Assembly (NCBI RefSeq): GCF_041906005.1
Contig: NZ_JAYRJY010000001.1
Location: 2,790,001-2,854,000, forward strand
DNA length: 64,000 nucleotides
Source: Ferrovibrio sp041906005
GTDB taxonomy: Bacteria; Pseudomonadota; Alphaproteobacteria; Ferrovibrionales; Ferrovibrionaceae
Direction: 5' to 3'
The notes under the pieces are model-generated. The model saw only the letters and a program-made list of their open reading frames with translations. It did not search any database and was not told where the DNA came from. Made by a program: the position numbers and the translations under genes. Positions 36,704 through 44,979 of this stretch are shown here, piece by piece (the first letter of the stretch is position 1; the number at the start of each line of letters is the position of its first letter).

Positions 36704-37718
36704 CGCGCCCGGCAGCTTCTGGATGTCCAGCGGCTACGACCTGCTCGACCGCGCGGATGACGGCCGCCTGCTGGCCGGCGCCGATTTCATCCGCGCCTAC
36801 CTAAGCCGACCGGAAATGCTGCCACCAGACGAGGCCTGCGCAGCCGAACGCCGCCTGTATGCCGATCTGCTGCAGCAGCCGTTACGCGCCGTGCCGGCGG
36901 ATGAACTGGCCGGGTTGGCCGATGCCGATGCGCGCGAGAATTACGACATCTTCCTGCGCTTCCGCGATCATCTGCTGCGTGCCGGCAGTGTGGAGGCGGC
37001 TTATGTCGGTTTGTTCCGCCCTGACGCGCCGCCCGTGCCGGCCCTGTTCATCGATCACCTGGCCGCGACCATCCTGCGCGACCTGCTGGATGGCAGCCGC
37101 GATGCCTTCCGCCTGCGCGCCGCCGAACTGTATTTCCGGGTGCAAAAAGCCACCACGCAGGAGGGTCGCATCCTGCTGGCCGATGAGGAAACGGTGGAGA
37201 TGCTGGCGGCCGGAGGCTTCGGCTCGCTCGGCGCCCTGGTGGCGCAGGCCGGCACGGCCCTGCGCAGCGTCGACATGGATATCCTGACCAAGGAGAATGC
37301 GGCCGAATACTGGGGCCGCAGCGACCGGCATGATTTCGTGCTGGATTTCGGCTTTACCCGGCCGGGCCAGGATGCCTTCGCCCGCGTGATCGAGTTATGG
37401 GTTGAGCGGCTTGCCGGTGCCGCCGTGCAGGTGCATCCGGTACAGACCATCCGCGATGAGCGCTGGGTCTGGCATATCGGTCTGGACGCCACGGCCAGCG
37501 GCATCATGAACGCGCTGTATGAAGGCCAAAGCGTGGAGGAGGATCGTTTGCGGCAGATCCTGGCGCTGTTCCGCCTGGAATTCCGCGATCCCTCACTGAT
37601 GCTGCCGCGTGTGGCCGGGCGGCCGGTCTATCTGGGCCTGGCGATGGATGCGCAGGGCCGAGTGCGGATGAAACCGCAGAATCTTGTGATAAACTTGCCG
37701 CTCAATTCGGGAAGCTGA
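36696..37718 (+). CDS. DUF6352 family protein
   Basis: A 340-residue soluble protein matching DUF6352: FWMSSGYDLLDRADDGRLLAGADFIRAYLSRPEMLPPDEACAAE, FLRFRDHLLRAGSVEAAY, AELYFRVQKAT, and HIGLDATASGIMNALYEG. It has no signal peptide or membrane segment. It overlaps the DUF6505 gene by 8 bp and the DUF3305 gene begins 2 bp after its stop. Function is unknown; constant association with FDH genes points to maturation or regulation. Confidence 0.8.
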   Translation: MADAPGSFWMSSGYDLLDRADDGRLLAGADFIRAYLSRPEMLPPDEACAAERRLYADLLQQPLRAVPADELAGLADADARENYDIFLRFRDHLLRAGSVEAAYVGLFRPDAPPVPALFIDHLAATILRDLLDGSRDAFRLRAAELYFRVQKATTQEGRILLADEETVEMLAAGGFGSLGALVAQAGTALRSVDMDILTKENAAEYWGRSDRHDFVLDFGFTRPGQDAFARVIELWVERLAGAAVQVHPVQTIRDERWVWHIGLDATASGIMNALYEGQSVEEDRLRQILALFRLEFRDPSLMLPRVAGRPVYLGLAMDAQGRVRMKPQNLVINLPLNSGS

Positions 37719-37720
37719 AG

Positions 37721-38269
37721 ATGGGCAGCGACGTCAGACCGCCGGAAACCGAGGCACGCCTGGTTGGCGTGATCCTGGAGCGCCGCAAGCTGGATAATCC
37801 CTGGGTGGATTACAGCTGGCGCCCGGTGCAGGTTTTGCCCGGCGTGCCGGATTCTCCACCCTGGACCAAACTGGCGGAAGGCGAAGGCTGGACGCAGTTC
37901 TATGCCGGGGCGGCCGAACTGGTGCTCTATCGTCACGAGAGCGAAACCTACGCCTACAATATCGAAAGCGCGCAGCCAGCCGTGTGGGTGTTTTTGCGCA
38001 ACAGCGGGGAAACGCCGGGTATCGAACTGCATGGCGCCTCGGTGGATCCTGGCGAAGCCCACGCCCATAACGACACCGGCGACGACATCGTCGATTTCGT
38101 GCCGATGCCCGAGGCGATCCTGGCCTGGGTAACCGATTATGTGCGTCGTCATCCGCCCACGAAGCAGCATTACAAGCGCAAGCGTGACCGTGCCGATCCC
38201 GAGGCGCTCGCCCGTCGCACGCGGCTATATGAGTCCGATCCGCTGCGCCAGATGCCCGAGGATGAATAG
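37721..38269 (+). CDS. DUF3305 family protein
   Basis: A 182-residue protein matching DUF3305: GVILERRKLDNPWVDYSWRPVQVLPG, YHxH-type segment LVLYRHESETYAYNIESAQPAVWVFLR, GASVDPGEAHAHNDTGDDIVDFVPMPEAILAWVTDYV. The C-terminus (KQHYKRKRDRADPEALARR) is basic. DUF3305 and DUF3306 genes commonly lie side by side near FDH. The role is unknown; participation in FDH assembly is inferred from context. Confidence 0.88.
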   Translation: MGSDVRPPETEARLVGVILERRKLDNPWVDYSWRPVQVLPGVPDSPPWTKLAEGEGWTQFYAGAAELVLYRHESETYAYNIESAQPAVWVFLRNSGETPGIELHGASVDPGEAHAHNDTGDDIVDFVPMPEAILAWVTDYVRRHPPTKQHYKRKRDRADPEALARRTRLYESDPLRQMPEDE

Positions 38270-38278
38270 GGTCCTCGC

Positions 38279-38875
38279 ATGACGCGCGACAGCGACAAGC
38301 CGGAAGACGACGGGCAGGGTGGTTTCCTGACCCGCTGGTCGCGCCGCAAAGCCGAAGCCCGCGAGGAAAAGCCGGCCGAAATGCCGGCTGAGACGGATGC
38401 TGTCGCCGAGGAAGAGTCCGAAATCGATCCGGCCAGCCTGCCGCCGATCGAAAGCCTGACCGAAGCCAGCGACTTCAGTGTGTTTCTCAAAAAGGGCGTG
38501 CCGCCGGCCTTGCGTGCCGCCGCCCTGCGCAAACTGTGGCTGGTCGAGCCCAGCGTGGTGAACTACCAGCCGCTGGTCGAATACAACTGGGATTTCACCG
38601 CGCCGGGCTACGGCGAGTTGCTGCCAACCGACGACATCGCCAAATACGTGAAAAATGTTTTCGAGGGCGGCCTGCCGAAAACGGCAGATCATGAAACAAA
38701 GCCCGAGGTAACGCCTGCCGAACCGGCGCAGCAGATTGCGGCCGAAGCGCCGGCGGAGCCGGTGACCGTGGAGCCGGTTGAGCCGGCAGATGAGGCGGTG
38801 CCAGACCTAGCGCCAGAGCCAGCACCGGTCTATGTGCCGCCGCGCCGCCGCCATGGCAGCGCATTGCCTGGCTAA
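38279..38875 (+). CDS. DUF3306 family protein
   Basis: A 198-residue protein. The DUF3306 core is GGFLTRWSRRKAEARE (residues 13-28) and LPPIESLTEASDFSVFLKKGVPPALRAAALRKLWLVEPSVVNYQPLVEYNWDFTAPGYGELLP. The C-terminal 65 residues are a low-complexity Glu/Pro/Ala tract ending in a basic RRRHG. It is the last gene of the fdhD-mobA run. It converges with the antiporter gene, 12 bp away. Confidence 0.88.
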   Translation: MTRDSDKPEDDGQGGFLTRWSRRKAEAREEKPAEMPAETDAVAEEESEIDPASLPPIESLTEASDFSVFLKKGVPPALRAAALRKLWLVEPSVVNYQPLVEYNWDFTAPGYGELLPTDDIAKYVKNVFEGGLPKTADHETKPEVTPAEPAQQIAAEAPAEPVTVEPVEPADEAVPDLAPEPAPVYVPPRRRHGSALPG

Positions 38876-38887
38876 ATCCCGGCCGGA

Positions 38888-40126
38888 TTAAATTTCGCCC
38901 TCTCCTTTGGCGCCCAGCCGGCGCAGCAGATCGGGGCGGGCGCGCAACCAGGCCTCTGCCGGTTCCAGTGCGCGGAACAGCAGAGGATTCAGCGCGATCG
39001 ACAGCAGCGCCCCGGCCATCAACAAATCGCGTCCTTCCTCGGGCAGCAATCCGAGCGACACGCCCAGCCCGGCCAGAATGAAGGAGAATTCGCCGATCTG
39101 GGCGAGACTGACCGAAACCGTCAATGCCGTTGACAGTGGATGGCGAAAGGCCAGCACGATGATGAAGGCCGCCACTGATTTGCCGACCAGGATGATGAAC
39201 AGCACACCCAGCAGAGGCAGTGGCGCTTCGTAAATGATGCGTGGGTCGAACAGCATGCCGACCGAGACGAAGAACATCACCGCAAAGGCGTCCTGAAACG
39301 GCAGCGAACGCTGCGCGGCGTCATGGCTGAGATCGGATTCGTTCATGATCACGCCGGCGAAGAAGGCCCCCAGCGCAAACGACACGTCGAACAGCAAGGC
39401 GGCGCCGAAGGCGATGCCCAGCGCGCAGGCCAGCACGGCCAGCGTGAACAATTCGCGTGAACCGGTCTCGGCCACATGCTGCAGCAGCCAGGGGATGACA
39501 CGCTTGCCGACGATCAGGGCCAGGGCCGCGAAGGCGGCCACTTTTACAGCAGTGAGCAGCAGGGCGGCGAAGATGTTTTCGTTGCCTTCGCCGCGCCCGC
39601 CCAAAATATCGGCCAGAGGCGGCAACAGCAGCAGGGCGGCGATCATGAAGATATCTTCCACCAGCAGCCAGCCGACGGCGATATGGCCCGGGCCGGTTTC
39701 CACCTCGCCGCGGCTTTCCAGTGCCCGCAGCAATACAACGGTGCTGGCGACCGACAGGGCCAGCCCGAAGACCAGTCCGCCCCCCAGGCCCCAGCCGAAC
39801 AATTGCGCCAGACCAAAACCCAGCAGGCTGGCCACCGTGATTTGCACCAGCGCGCCGGGAATGGCGATCCATCGCACGCGCATCAGATCTGAAGGGGTGA
39901 AATGCAGGCCGACGCCAAACATCAGCAGGATCACCCCGATCTCGGCGAGTTGCTGGGCCAGCACCGAATCGGCGACGTAACCAGGTGTGTGCGGGCCGAC
40001 CAAGACGCCGGCCAGCAGGTAGCCGACCAGCGGCGAGAGGCGAAACTTCTGCGCGATCATGCCGAAGGCAAACGCGATCACGAAGGCCAGGGCCAGCATG
40101 GTGATCAGCGGCGTGTCATGAGGCAT
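38888..40126 (-). CDS. Kef-type cation:proton antiporter, membrane part only
   Basis: A 412-residue membrane protein of the CPA2 family with about 12 hydrophobic segments. MLALAFVIAFAFGMIAQKFRLSPLVGYLLAGVLVGP and FGVGLHFTPSDL are typical of YbaL/KefB. These proteins exchange K+ or Na+ for protons. Most relatives have a C-terminal RCK/TrkA-N nucleotide-binding domain and about 560-600 residues; here the protein stops right after the membrane domain (WLRARPDLLRRLGAKGEGEI). It is divergent from the HTH-TorD gene and has no obvious link with FDH. Confidence 0.9.
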   Translation of the reverse strand: MPHDTPLITMLALAFVIAFAFGMIAQKFRLSPLVGYLLAGVLVGPHTPGYVADSVLAQQLAEIGVILLMFGVGLHFTPSDLMRVRWIAIPGALVQITVASLLGFGLAQLFGWGLGGGLVFGLALSVASTVVLLRALESRGEVETGPGHIAVGWLLVEDIFMIAALLLLPPLADILGGRGEGNENIFAALLLTAVKVAAFAALALIVGKRVIPWLLQHVAETGSRELFTLAVLACALGIAFGAALLFDVSFALGAFFAGVIMNESDLSHDAAQRSLPFQDAFAVMFFVSVGMLFDPRIIYEAPLPLLGVLFIILVGKSVAAFIIVLAFRHPLSTALTVSVSLAQIGEFSFILAGLGVSLGLLPEEGRDLLMAGALLSIALNPLLFRALEPAEAWLRARPDLLRRLGAKGEGEI

Positions 40127-40230
40127 TGACCGGATATCCGTTCAGAAGGGCGGAAAGACAGTAAAGATAATATCTACAGTGACTTGCCCCATCGTTAACA
40201 CAATCGGGCCGGAAATTTGAAGATGCAATT

Positions 40231-40259
40231 ATTTTGAGACTGAGAAGCGCTCTCAAAAT
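40231..40259. promoter_or_regulatory. Inverted repeat, candidate operator
   Basis: ATTTTGAGA (40231-40239) and TCTCAAAAT (40251-40259) are perfect inverted repeats around an 11-bp spacer. The site lies 105 bp upstream of the antiporter start and 104 bp upstream of the HTH-TorD start, in the AT-rich divergent region. It may be bound by the HTH-TorD protein itself. Confidence 0.5.
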
Positions 40260-40362
40260 TTCGCAATCGCAGCAAAACAGGAATGTTATCAGTGTCTTAG
40301 GCTGATTTTTATTGTTCTCCAACAAAAGTATTTGTAGGTTGACGTCACGGGAAGAGGATCGC

Positions 40363-41172
40363 GTGACCGAAGCACTGACGAAAGCCATCGCCATCGTCGG
40401 CGGCCAGACGCAGCTGGCTCGCCTGCTGGGCGTGAAACAGGCCAATGTCTGGCACTGGCTGAACAAGGCCGGCCGGGTGCCCGGGGAATATGTGCTGGCC
40501 ATCGAGAAAGCGTGCGGCGGCCAGATCACCCGCCACGATCTGCGGCCCGATCTCTACCCCGACACCCAGTCCGCCGATGCCCTGCCGGTCATCCCCGAGG
40601 AAGACCGCTGGCGCAGCCAGATTTATGCCCTGCTGGGCCGCAGCCTGGCGCGACGGCCCGATACCGCGTTGCTGACCGCGCTGGGCCAGTTGAAGGGCGA
40701 CGCCACGCCAATGGGCCAGGCCCTGGCGCGTCTGGCCGAGCTGGCGCATGCCACCTCGGTGGAGCGGGCACAGGACGAATACGACGCGCTGTTCATCGGA
40801 CTGCCGCGCGGCGAACTGGTGCCCTATGCCTCGTTCTACCGCACCGGTTTCCTGTACGAGCGGCCGCTGGCCAAGCTGCGCGGCGACATGACCCAGCTTG
40901 GTTTTGCCCGTGCCGAAGGCATCCACGAGCCGGAAGACCATATGGGCGCGCTCTGCGAGCTGATGTCGCTGCTGATCAGTGGTGGCGAAGGGCGCGGCCC
41001 GGCCGAACTCGCCACCCAGGAACGGCTGTTCCGGCAGCATATCGCGCCCTGGGGCGAACGGTTTTTCACCGATCTGGAGCAGGCGCCCAGCGCCCGGCTC
41101 TATCAGCCGCTCGGCAGCGTCGGCCGGCTGTTCATGACCATCGAAACTCAGGCATTCGCCCTTGCCGCCTGA
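40363..41172 (+). CDS. HTH (YdaS/Cro-like)-TorD chaperone fusion
   Basis: A 269-residue two-domain protein. Residues 1-70 are a YdaS/Cro-like helix-turn-helix: GGQTQLARLLGVKQANVWHWLNKAGRVPGEYVLAIEKACGGQITRHDLRPDLYP. Residues 80-269 match TorD/DmsD chaperones: YALLGRSLARRPDTALL, EYDALFIGLPRGELVPYASFYRTGFLYERPLAKLRGDM, EDHMGALCELM. TorD proteins bind TAT signal peptides of molybdoenzymes. The GTG at 40363 has AGAGGA five bases upstream. The FDH genes follow, so the client is probably FdhA. Coupling of chaperone and DNA-binding domains suggests feedback control. Confidence 0.88.
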   Translation: MTEALTKAIAIVGGQTQLARLLGVKQANVWHWLNKAGRVPGEYVLAIEKACGGQITRHDLRPDLYPDTQSADALPVIPEEDRWRSQIYALLGRSLARRPDTALLTALGQLKGDATPMGQALARLAELAHATSVERAQDEYDALFIGLPRGELVPYASFYRTGFLYERPLAKLRGDMTQLGFARAEGIHEPEDHMGALCELMSLLISGGEGRGPAELATQERLFRQHIAPWGERFFTDLEQAPSARLYQPLGSVGRLFMTIETQAFALAA

Positions 41173-41203
41173 TGGCCGGGCCGATTTTTACGGAGGACCA
41201 GCA

Positions 41204-41407
41204 ATGACCGCCACCGACAAGAAAGACCAAATGGATCGCCGCAATTTCCTGCGCACGGCCGGCGTTGGTGCGGCTGCTGCCGCCGTGGCGACCGCCGCCA
41301 TTGGCCCGACCAAGGTGGAGGCGGCCGAAAATGCCGAGACCCGCAAGAAGCAGCGCTACAAGGAAACCGACCACGTGAAGCGCTATTACGAGACCAACCG
41401 GCTCTGA
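41204..41407 (+). CDS. Small twin-arginine signal protein of FDH operon
   Basis: A 67-residue protein with a TAT signal (MDRRNFLRTAGVGAAAAAVATAAIGPTKVEAAE, from about residue 10) and a short charged tail KKQRYKETDHVKRYYETNRL. Such small TAT proteins precede alphaproteobacterial fdhA genes. It might be an extra periplasmic FDH subunit or an assembly factor. GGAGG lies 10 bases before the ATG. The gap to fdhA is 34 bp. Confidence 0.85.
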   Translation: MTATDKKDQMDRRNFLRTAGVGAAAAAVATAAIGPTKVEAAENAETRKKQRYKETDHVKRYYETNRL

Positions 41408-41441
41408 TCGCCGCGCCGCAGACGACATACGGAGACGTCCC

Positions 41442-44333
41442 ATGCTGATCAAGAAGAGCTCCACCGCCGGTGCTGCCCCCAAGGGCAAGCTGTCCGGCAT
41501 TCTGGCCGGCGCCACGCTGCAGACGATGGATCGCCGCGGTTTCCTGAAGGCTTCGGGCCTGGCGGCTGGTGGCCTTGCTGCCGTTTCCGCACTGAGTCCG
41601 GCGATGGTCAAGCCGGCCAAGGCCGCGCCCTCCACCGCTGCCAACATCGTCAAGAAAAAGAATATCTGCACGCATTGCTCGGTGGGCTGCACCGTGACGG
41701 CGGAAGTCGAAAACGGCGTCTGGGTCGGCCAGGAGCCGAGCTGGGACAGCCCGATCAATCTGGGCACGCATTGCGCCAAGGGTGCCTCGATCCGCGAACT
41801 CACGCATGGCGACCGGCGTCTGAAATATCCAATGAAGCTGGTGGACGGCAAATGGACCCGCATCAGCTGGGATACGGCGATCGAGGAGATCGGCAGCAAG
41901 CTGCTTGAGATCCGCGAGAAGTCGGGCCCTGAATCGGTCTACTGGCTCGGCTCGGCCAAGTTCTCCAATGAAGGCGGCTATCTGTTCCGCAAGTTCGCGG
42001 CCTTCTGGGGCACCAACAATATCGATCACCAGGCGCGTATCTGCCACTCGACCACGGTCGCCGGCGTAGCCAATACCTGGGGCTACGGCGCGATGACCAA
42101 CTCGTATAACGACATCCACAATTCGAAGTGCATCGTGATCATGGGCGGCAACCCCGCCGAGGCGCATCCGGTCTCGCTGCAGCATGTGCTGCGCGGCAAG
42201 GAGAAGAACAAGGCGCCGATGATCGTGATCGATCCGCGCTTCACCCGCACCGCGGCGCATGCCACCGAATATGTGCGCATCCGTCCGGGCACCGACATCC
42301 CGACCATCTACGGCCTGCTGTGGCACATCTTCCAGAATGGCTGGGAAGACAAGGAGTATATCCGCCAGCGCGTCTATGGCATGGATGACATCCGCGCCGA
42401 AGTCGCCAAGTGGACGCCGGAAGAAGTCGAGAAGGTCACCGGCGTACCCGGCGAGCAGATGAAGCGCGTCGCCGAGCTGATGGCCAAGAACAAGCCCGGC
42501 ACCTTGATCTGGTGCATGGGTGTGACCCAGCACACTGTAGGCACCGCCAACGTGCGTGCGCTCTCCATCCTGCAGCTCGCCTTGGGCAATATCGGCGTGG
42601 AAGGTGGCGGCGCCAATATCTTCCGCGGCCATTGCAACGTGCAGGGCTGCACCGATCTCGGGCTGGATGTCACCACCCTGCCGGCCTATTACGGTCTGGT
42701 CGAGGGCGCGTGGAAGCACTGGTGCCGCGTCTGGGACGTCGATTACGACTGGATGCAGAGCCGGTTTGAGTCGAAGAAGATGATGGAGACCAAGGGTATC
42801 CCGTCGACCCGCTGGTTCGACGCCGTCCTGGTCGACAAGAAGGACCTGGAGCAGAAGGACAACGTGAAGGCGATGTTCTTCTGGGGCCATGGCGGCAATA
42901 CCGTGCCGCGCATGCCGGAGATGAAAACCGGCATGGAGAAGGTCGAGCTGATGGTCGTGGTCGATCCGCATCCGACCACCGCCGCGGCGCTGCCCGACCG
43001 CAAGAACGGCACGTATCTGCTGCCGGCCTGCACCCAGCTTGAAACCCGCGGCTCGCGCACGGCATCGAACCGGTCGCTGCAATGGGGCGAGCAGATCGTG
43101 CCGCCGGTATTCGAGTCCAAGCCCGATCACTGGATCCTGTACAAGTTCGCCAAGAAGCTCGGCTTCGATAAGGAGCTGTTCAAGAACATCAAGATCGATG
43201 AGGGCGATGAGCCGAACGTCGAGGACATCCTGCGCGAACTGAACAAGGGCAGCGTCTCGATCGGTTACTCCGGTCAGTCGCCGGAGCGCCTGAAGGAGCA
43301 TATGGCGAACCAGGCCGATTTCGATGTGGTCAGCCTGCGCGCCACCAAGGGTCCGCTGAAGGGTGAATTCTATGGCCTGCCGTGGCCATGCTGGGGCACG
43401 CCCGAGATGAAACATCCGGGTACCCATGTGCTCTACAACACCAATCTGCCGGTGAAGGATGGCGGCGGCGCATTCCGTGCCCGTTTCGGTGTGGAGCGCA
43501 ACGGCGTGTCGCTGCTGGCCGAGGGTTCCTATCCGGTCGGCTCCGAAATTCAGGACGGCCATCCTGAATTTACCTACGGCCTGCTCAAGAAGATGGGCTG
43601 GGACAAGGAACTCACCGATGCCGAGCGCGCCACGATCGAGAAGATCGGCGGCAATAATCCGGACGCGGTAGGCTGGGCCATCGATTATAGCTGCGGCATC
43701 ATCCGCGTCTGCATGGCACATGGCGTGCAGGCGATGGGCAATGCCAAGGCCCGTGCCAATGCCTTTGGTCTGCCGGACCCGATCCCGGTGCATCGCGAGC
43801 CGATCTATACCTCGCGTCGCGACCTGGTCGAGAAATATCCGGCCATGGCCGATCGCCGCGACTACCGCCTGCCGCATCTGGGCAAGAGCATCCAGGACAA
43901 GGATTTCTCGAAGGATTTCCCGCTGATCCTGACCTCGGGTCGCCTGGTGGAATACGAGGGCGGCGGCGAGGAAACCCGCTCGAACAAGTGGCTGGCCGAG
44001 TTGCAGCAGAACATGTTCGTCGAGATCAACCCGGAAGATGCGGCCCGCCTTGGCATCAAGGAAGGCCAGAATGTCTGGGTCTATGGTCCGGAGAACAAGG
44101 CCAAGGCCAAGGTCAAGGCGCTGGTCACGCCACGCGTCGGCAAGGGCGTTGCCTTCATGCCCTTCCACTTCTCCGGCTTCTGGCAGGGCGTGGACCAGCG
44201 CAAGAACTATCCGCCTGGCGCCGATCCGATTGTGTTGGGCGAGTCCGTCAACGGTGTGACCACCTATGGCTACGACCCGGTCACCCATATGCACGAGAAC
44301 AAGGCCACGCTGTGCCGCATCGAGGCGGCCTGA
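41442..44333 (+). CDS. Formate dehydrogenase, catalytic (alpha) subunit
   Basis: A 963-residue Mo-bisMGD oxidoreductase of the periplasmic FDH-N/FDH-O type. The TAT signal is MDRRGFLKASGLAAGG (from about residue 29), the 4Fe-4S site is ICTHCSVGCTV plus GTHCAKG, and the active site is ARICHSTTV with Cys201 in place of selenocysteine, followed by GAMTN. It oxidises formate to CO2 and passes electrons to the beta subunit. The C-terminal dinucleotide-binding domain (VWVYGPENKAKAKVKALVT) is complete. It is followed by the beta and gamma subunit genes. Confidence 0.96.
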   Translation: MLIKKSSTAGAAPKGKLSGILAGATLQTMDRRGFLKASGLAAGGLAAVSALSPAMVKPAKAAPSTAANIVKKKNICTHCSVGCTVTAEVENGVWVGQEPSWDSPINLGTHCAKGASIRELTHGDRRLKYPMKLVDGKWTRISWDTAIEEIGSKLLEIREKSGPESVYWLGSAKFSNEGGYLFRKFAAFWGTNNIDHQARICHSTTVAGVANTWGYGAMTNSYNDIHNSKCIVIMGGNPAEAHPVSLQHVLRGKEKNKAPMIVIDPRFTRTAAHATEYVRIRPGTDIPTIYGLLWHIFQNGWEDKEYIRQRVYGMDDIRAEVAKWTPEEVEKVTGVPGEQMKRVAELMAKNKPGTLIWCMGVTQHTVGTANVRALSILQLALGNIGVEGGGANIFRGHCNVQGCTDLGLDVTTLPAYYGLVEGAWKHWCRVWDVDYDWMQSRFESKKMMETKGIPSTRWFDAVLVDKKDLEQKDNVKAMFFWGHGGNTVPRMPEMKTGMEKVELMVVVDPHPTTAAALPDRKNGTYLLPACTQLETRGSRTASNRSLQWGEQIVPPVFESKPDHWILYKFAKKLGFDKELFKNIKIDEGDEPNVEDILRELNKGSVSIGYSGQSPERLKEHMANQADFDVVSLRATKGPLKGEFYGLPWPCWGTPEMKHPGTHVLYNTNLPVKDGGGAFRARFGVERNGVSLLAEGSYPVGSEIQDGHPEFTYGLLKKMGWDKELTDAERATIEKIGGNNPDAVGWAIDYSCGIIRVCMAHGVQAMGNAKARANAFGLPDPIPVHREPIYTSRRDLVEKYPAMADRRDYRLPHLGKSIQDKDFSKDFPLILTSGRLVEYEGGGEETRSNKWLAELQQNMFVEINPEDAARLGIKEGQNVWVYGPENKAKAKVKALVTPRVGKGVAFMPFHFSGFWQGVDQRKNYPPGADPIVLGESVNGVTTYGYDPVTHMHENKATLCRIEAA

Positions 44334-44356
44334 GCGGCGGTTAGGGAGATATCATC

Positions 44357-44953
44357 ATGGCCCGTATGAAATTCCTCTGCGACTCCGAGCGCTGCATCGA
44401 ATGCAACGCCTGCGTCACCGCCTGCAAGAACGAGAATGAAGTGCCCTGGGGCATCAATCGCCGCCGCGTCGTCACGCTCAATGATGGCGCCAAGGGTGAA
44501 CGTTCGATCTCGATGGCCTGCATGCATTGCGAAGATGCGCCCTGCATGGCGGTCTGCCCGGTCGACTGTTTCTACAAGACCGAGGAGGGCGTGGTCCTGC
44601 ATTCCAAGGACCTCTGCATCGGCTGCGGCTACTGCTTCTATGCCTGCCCGTTTGGCGCGCCACAGTATCCGCAGGTCGGCAATTTCGGCAGCCGCGGCAA
44701 GATGGACAAGTGCACCTTCTGCGCCGGCGGCCCCGAGGCCGACAACACCAAGGAAGAATACGCCAAGTACGGTGCCAACCGCCTGGCGGAAGGCAAGCTG
44801 CCGTTATGCGCCGAGATGTGCTCGACCAAGGCGCTGCTGGCCGGCGATGGCGAGGTGATCGCGCAGATTTACAAGGAACGCGTCACCCGCCGTGGTTACG
44901 GTTCCGGCGCCTGGGGTTGGGCGACCGCCTACAAATCCGGCACTGCGGCCTGA
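44357..44953 (+). CDS. Formate dehydrogenase, iron-sulfur (beta) subunit
   Basis: A 198-residue ferredoxin-type protein with four Cys clusters: CIECNACVTACKNEN, CMHCEDAPCMAVCPVD, CIGCGYCFYACPFG, and CTFC with CAEMC near residue 150. These bind four 4Fe-4S centres that carry electrons from the molybdenum site to the cytochrome b subunit. It is shorter than E. coli FdnH and lacks the C-terminal membrane helix, so it probably sits on the periplasmic side with the alpha subunit. Confidence 0.95.
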   Translation: MARMKFLCDSERCIECNACVTACKNENEVPWGINRRRVVTLNDGAKGERSISMACMHCEDAPCMAVCPVDCFYKTEEGVVLHSKDLCIGCGYCFYACPFGAPQYPQVGNFGSRGKMDKCTFCAGGPEADNTKEEYAKYGANRLAEGKLPLCAEMCSTKALLAGDGEVIAQIYKERVTRRGYGSGAWGWATAYKSGTAA

Positions 44954-44979
44954 TCGCGGTTCAGCAAAGGAGACACAAG

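Noticed and set aside
41148..44294. A 1048-codon open frame opposite the FDH alpha subunit gene
   Set aside because: It mirrors a conserved molybdoenzyme gene codon for codon in a GC-rich genome, has no recognisable domains and no ribosome site; it is a composition artefact.
44527..44979. In-frame 5' extension of the FDH gamma subunit gene
   Set aside because: It overlaps the beta subunit gene in another frame, and the Arg/Gly-rich product is not protein-like; the ATG at 44980 has AGGAG and is followed by a signal peptide.
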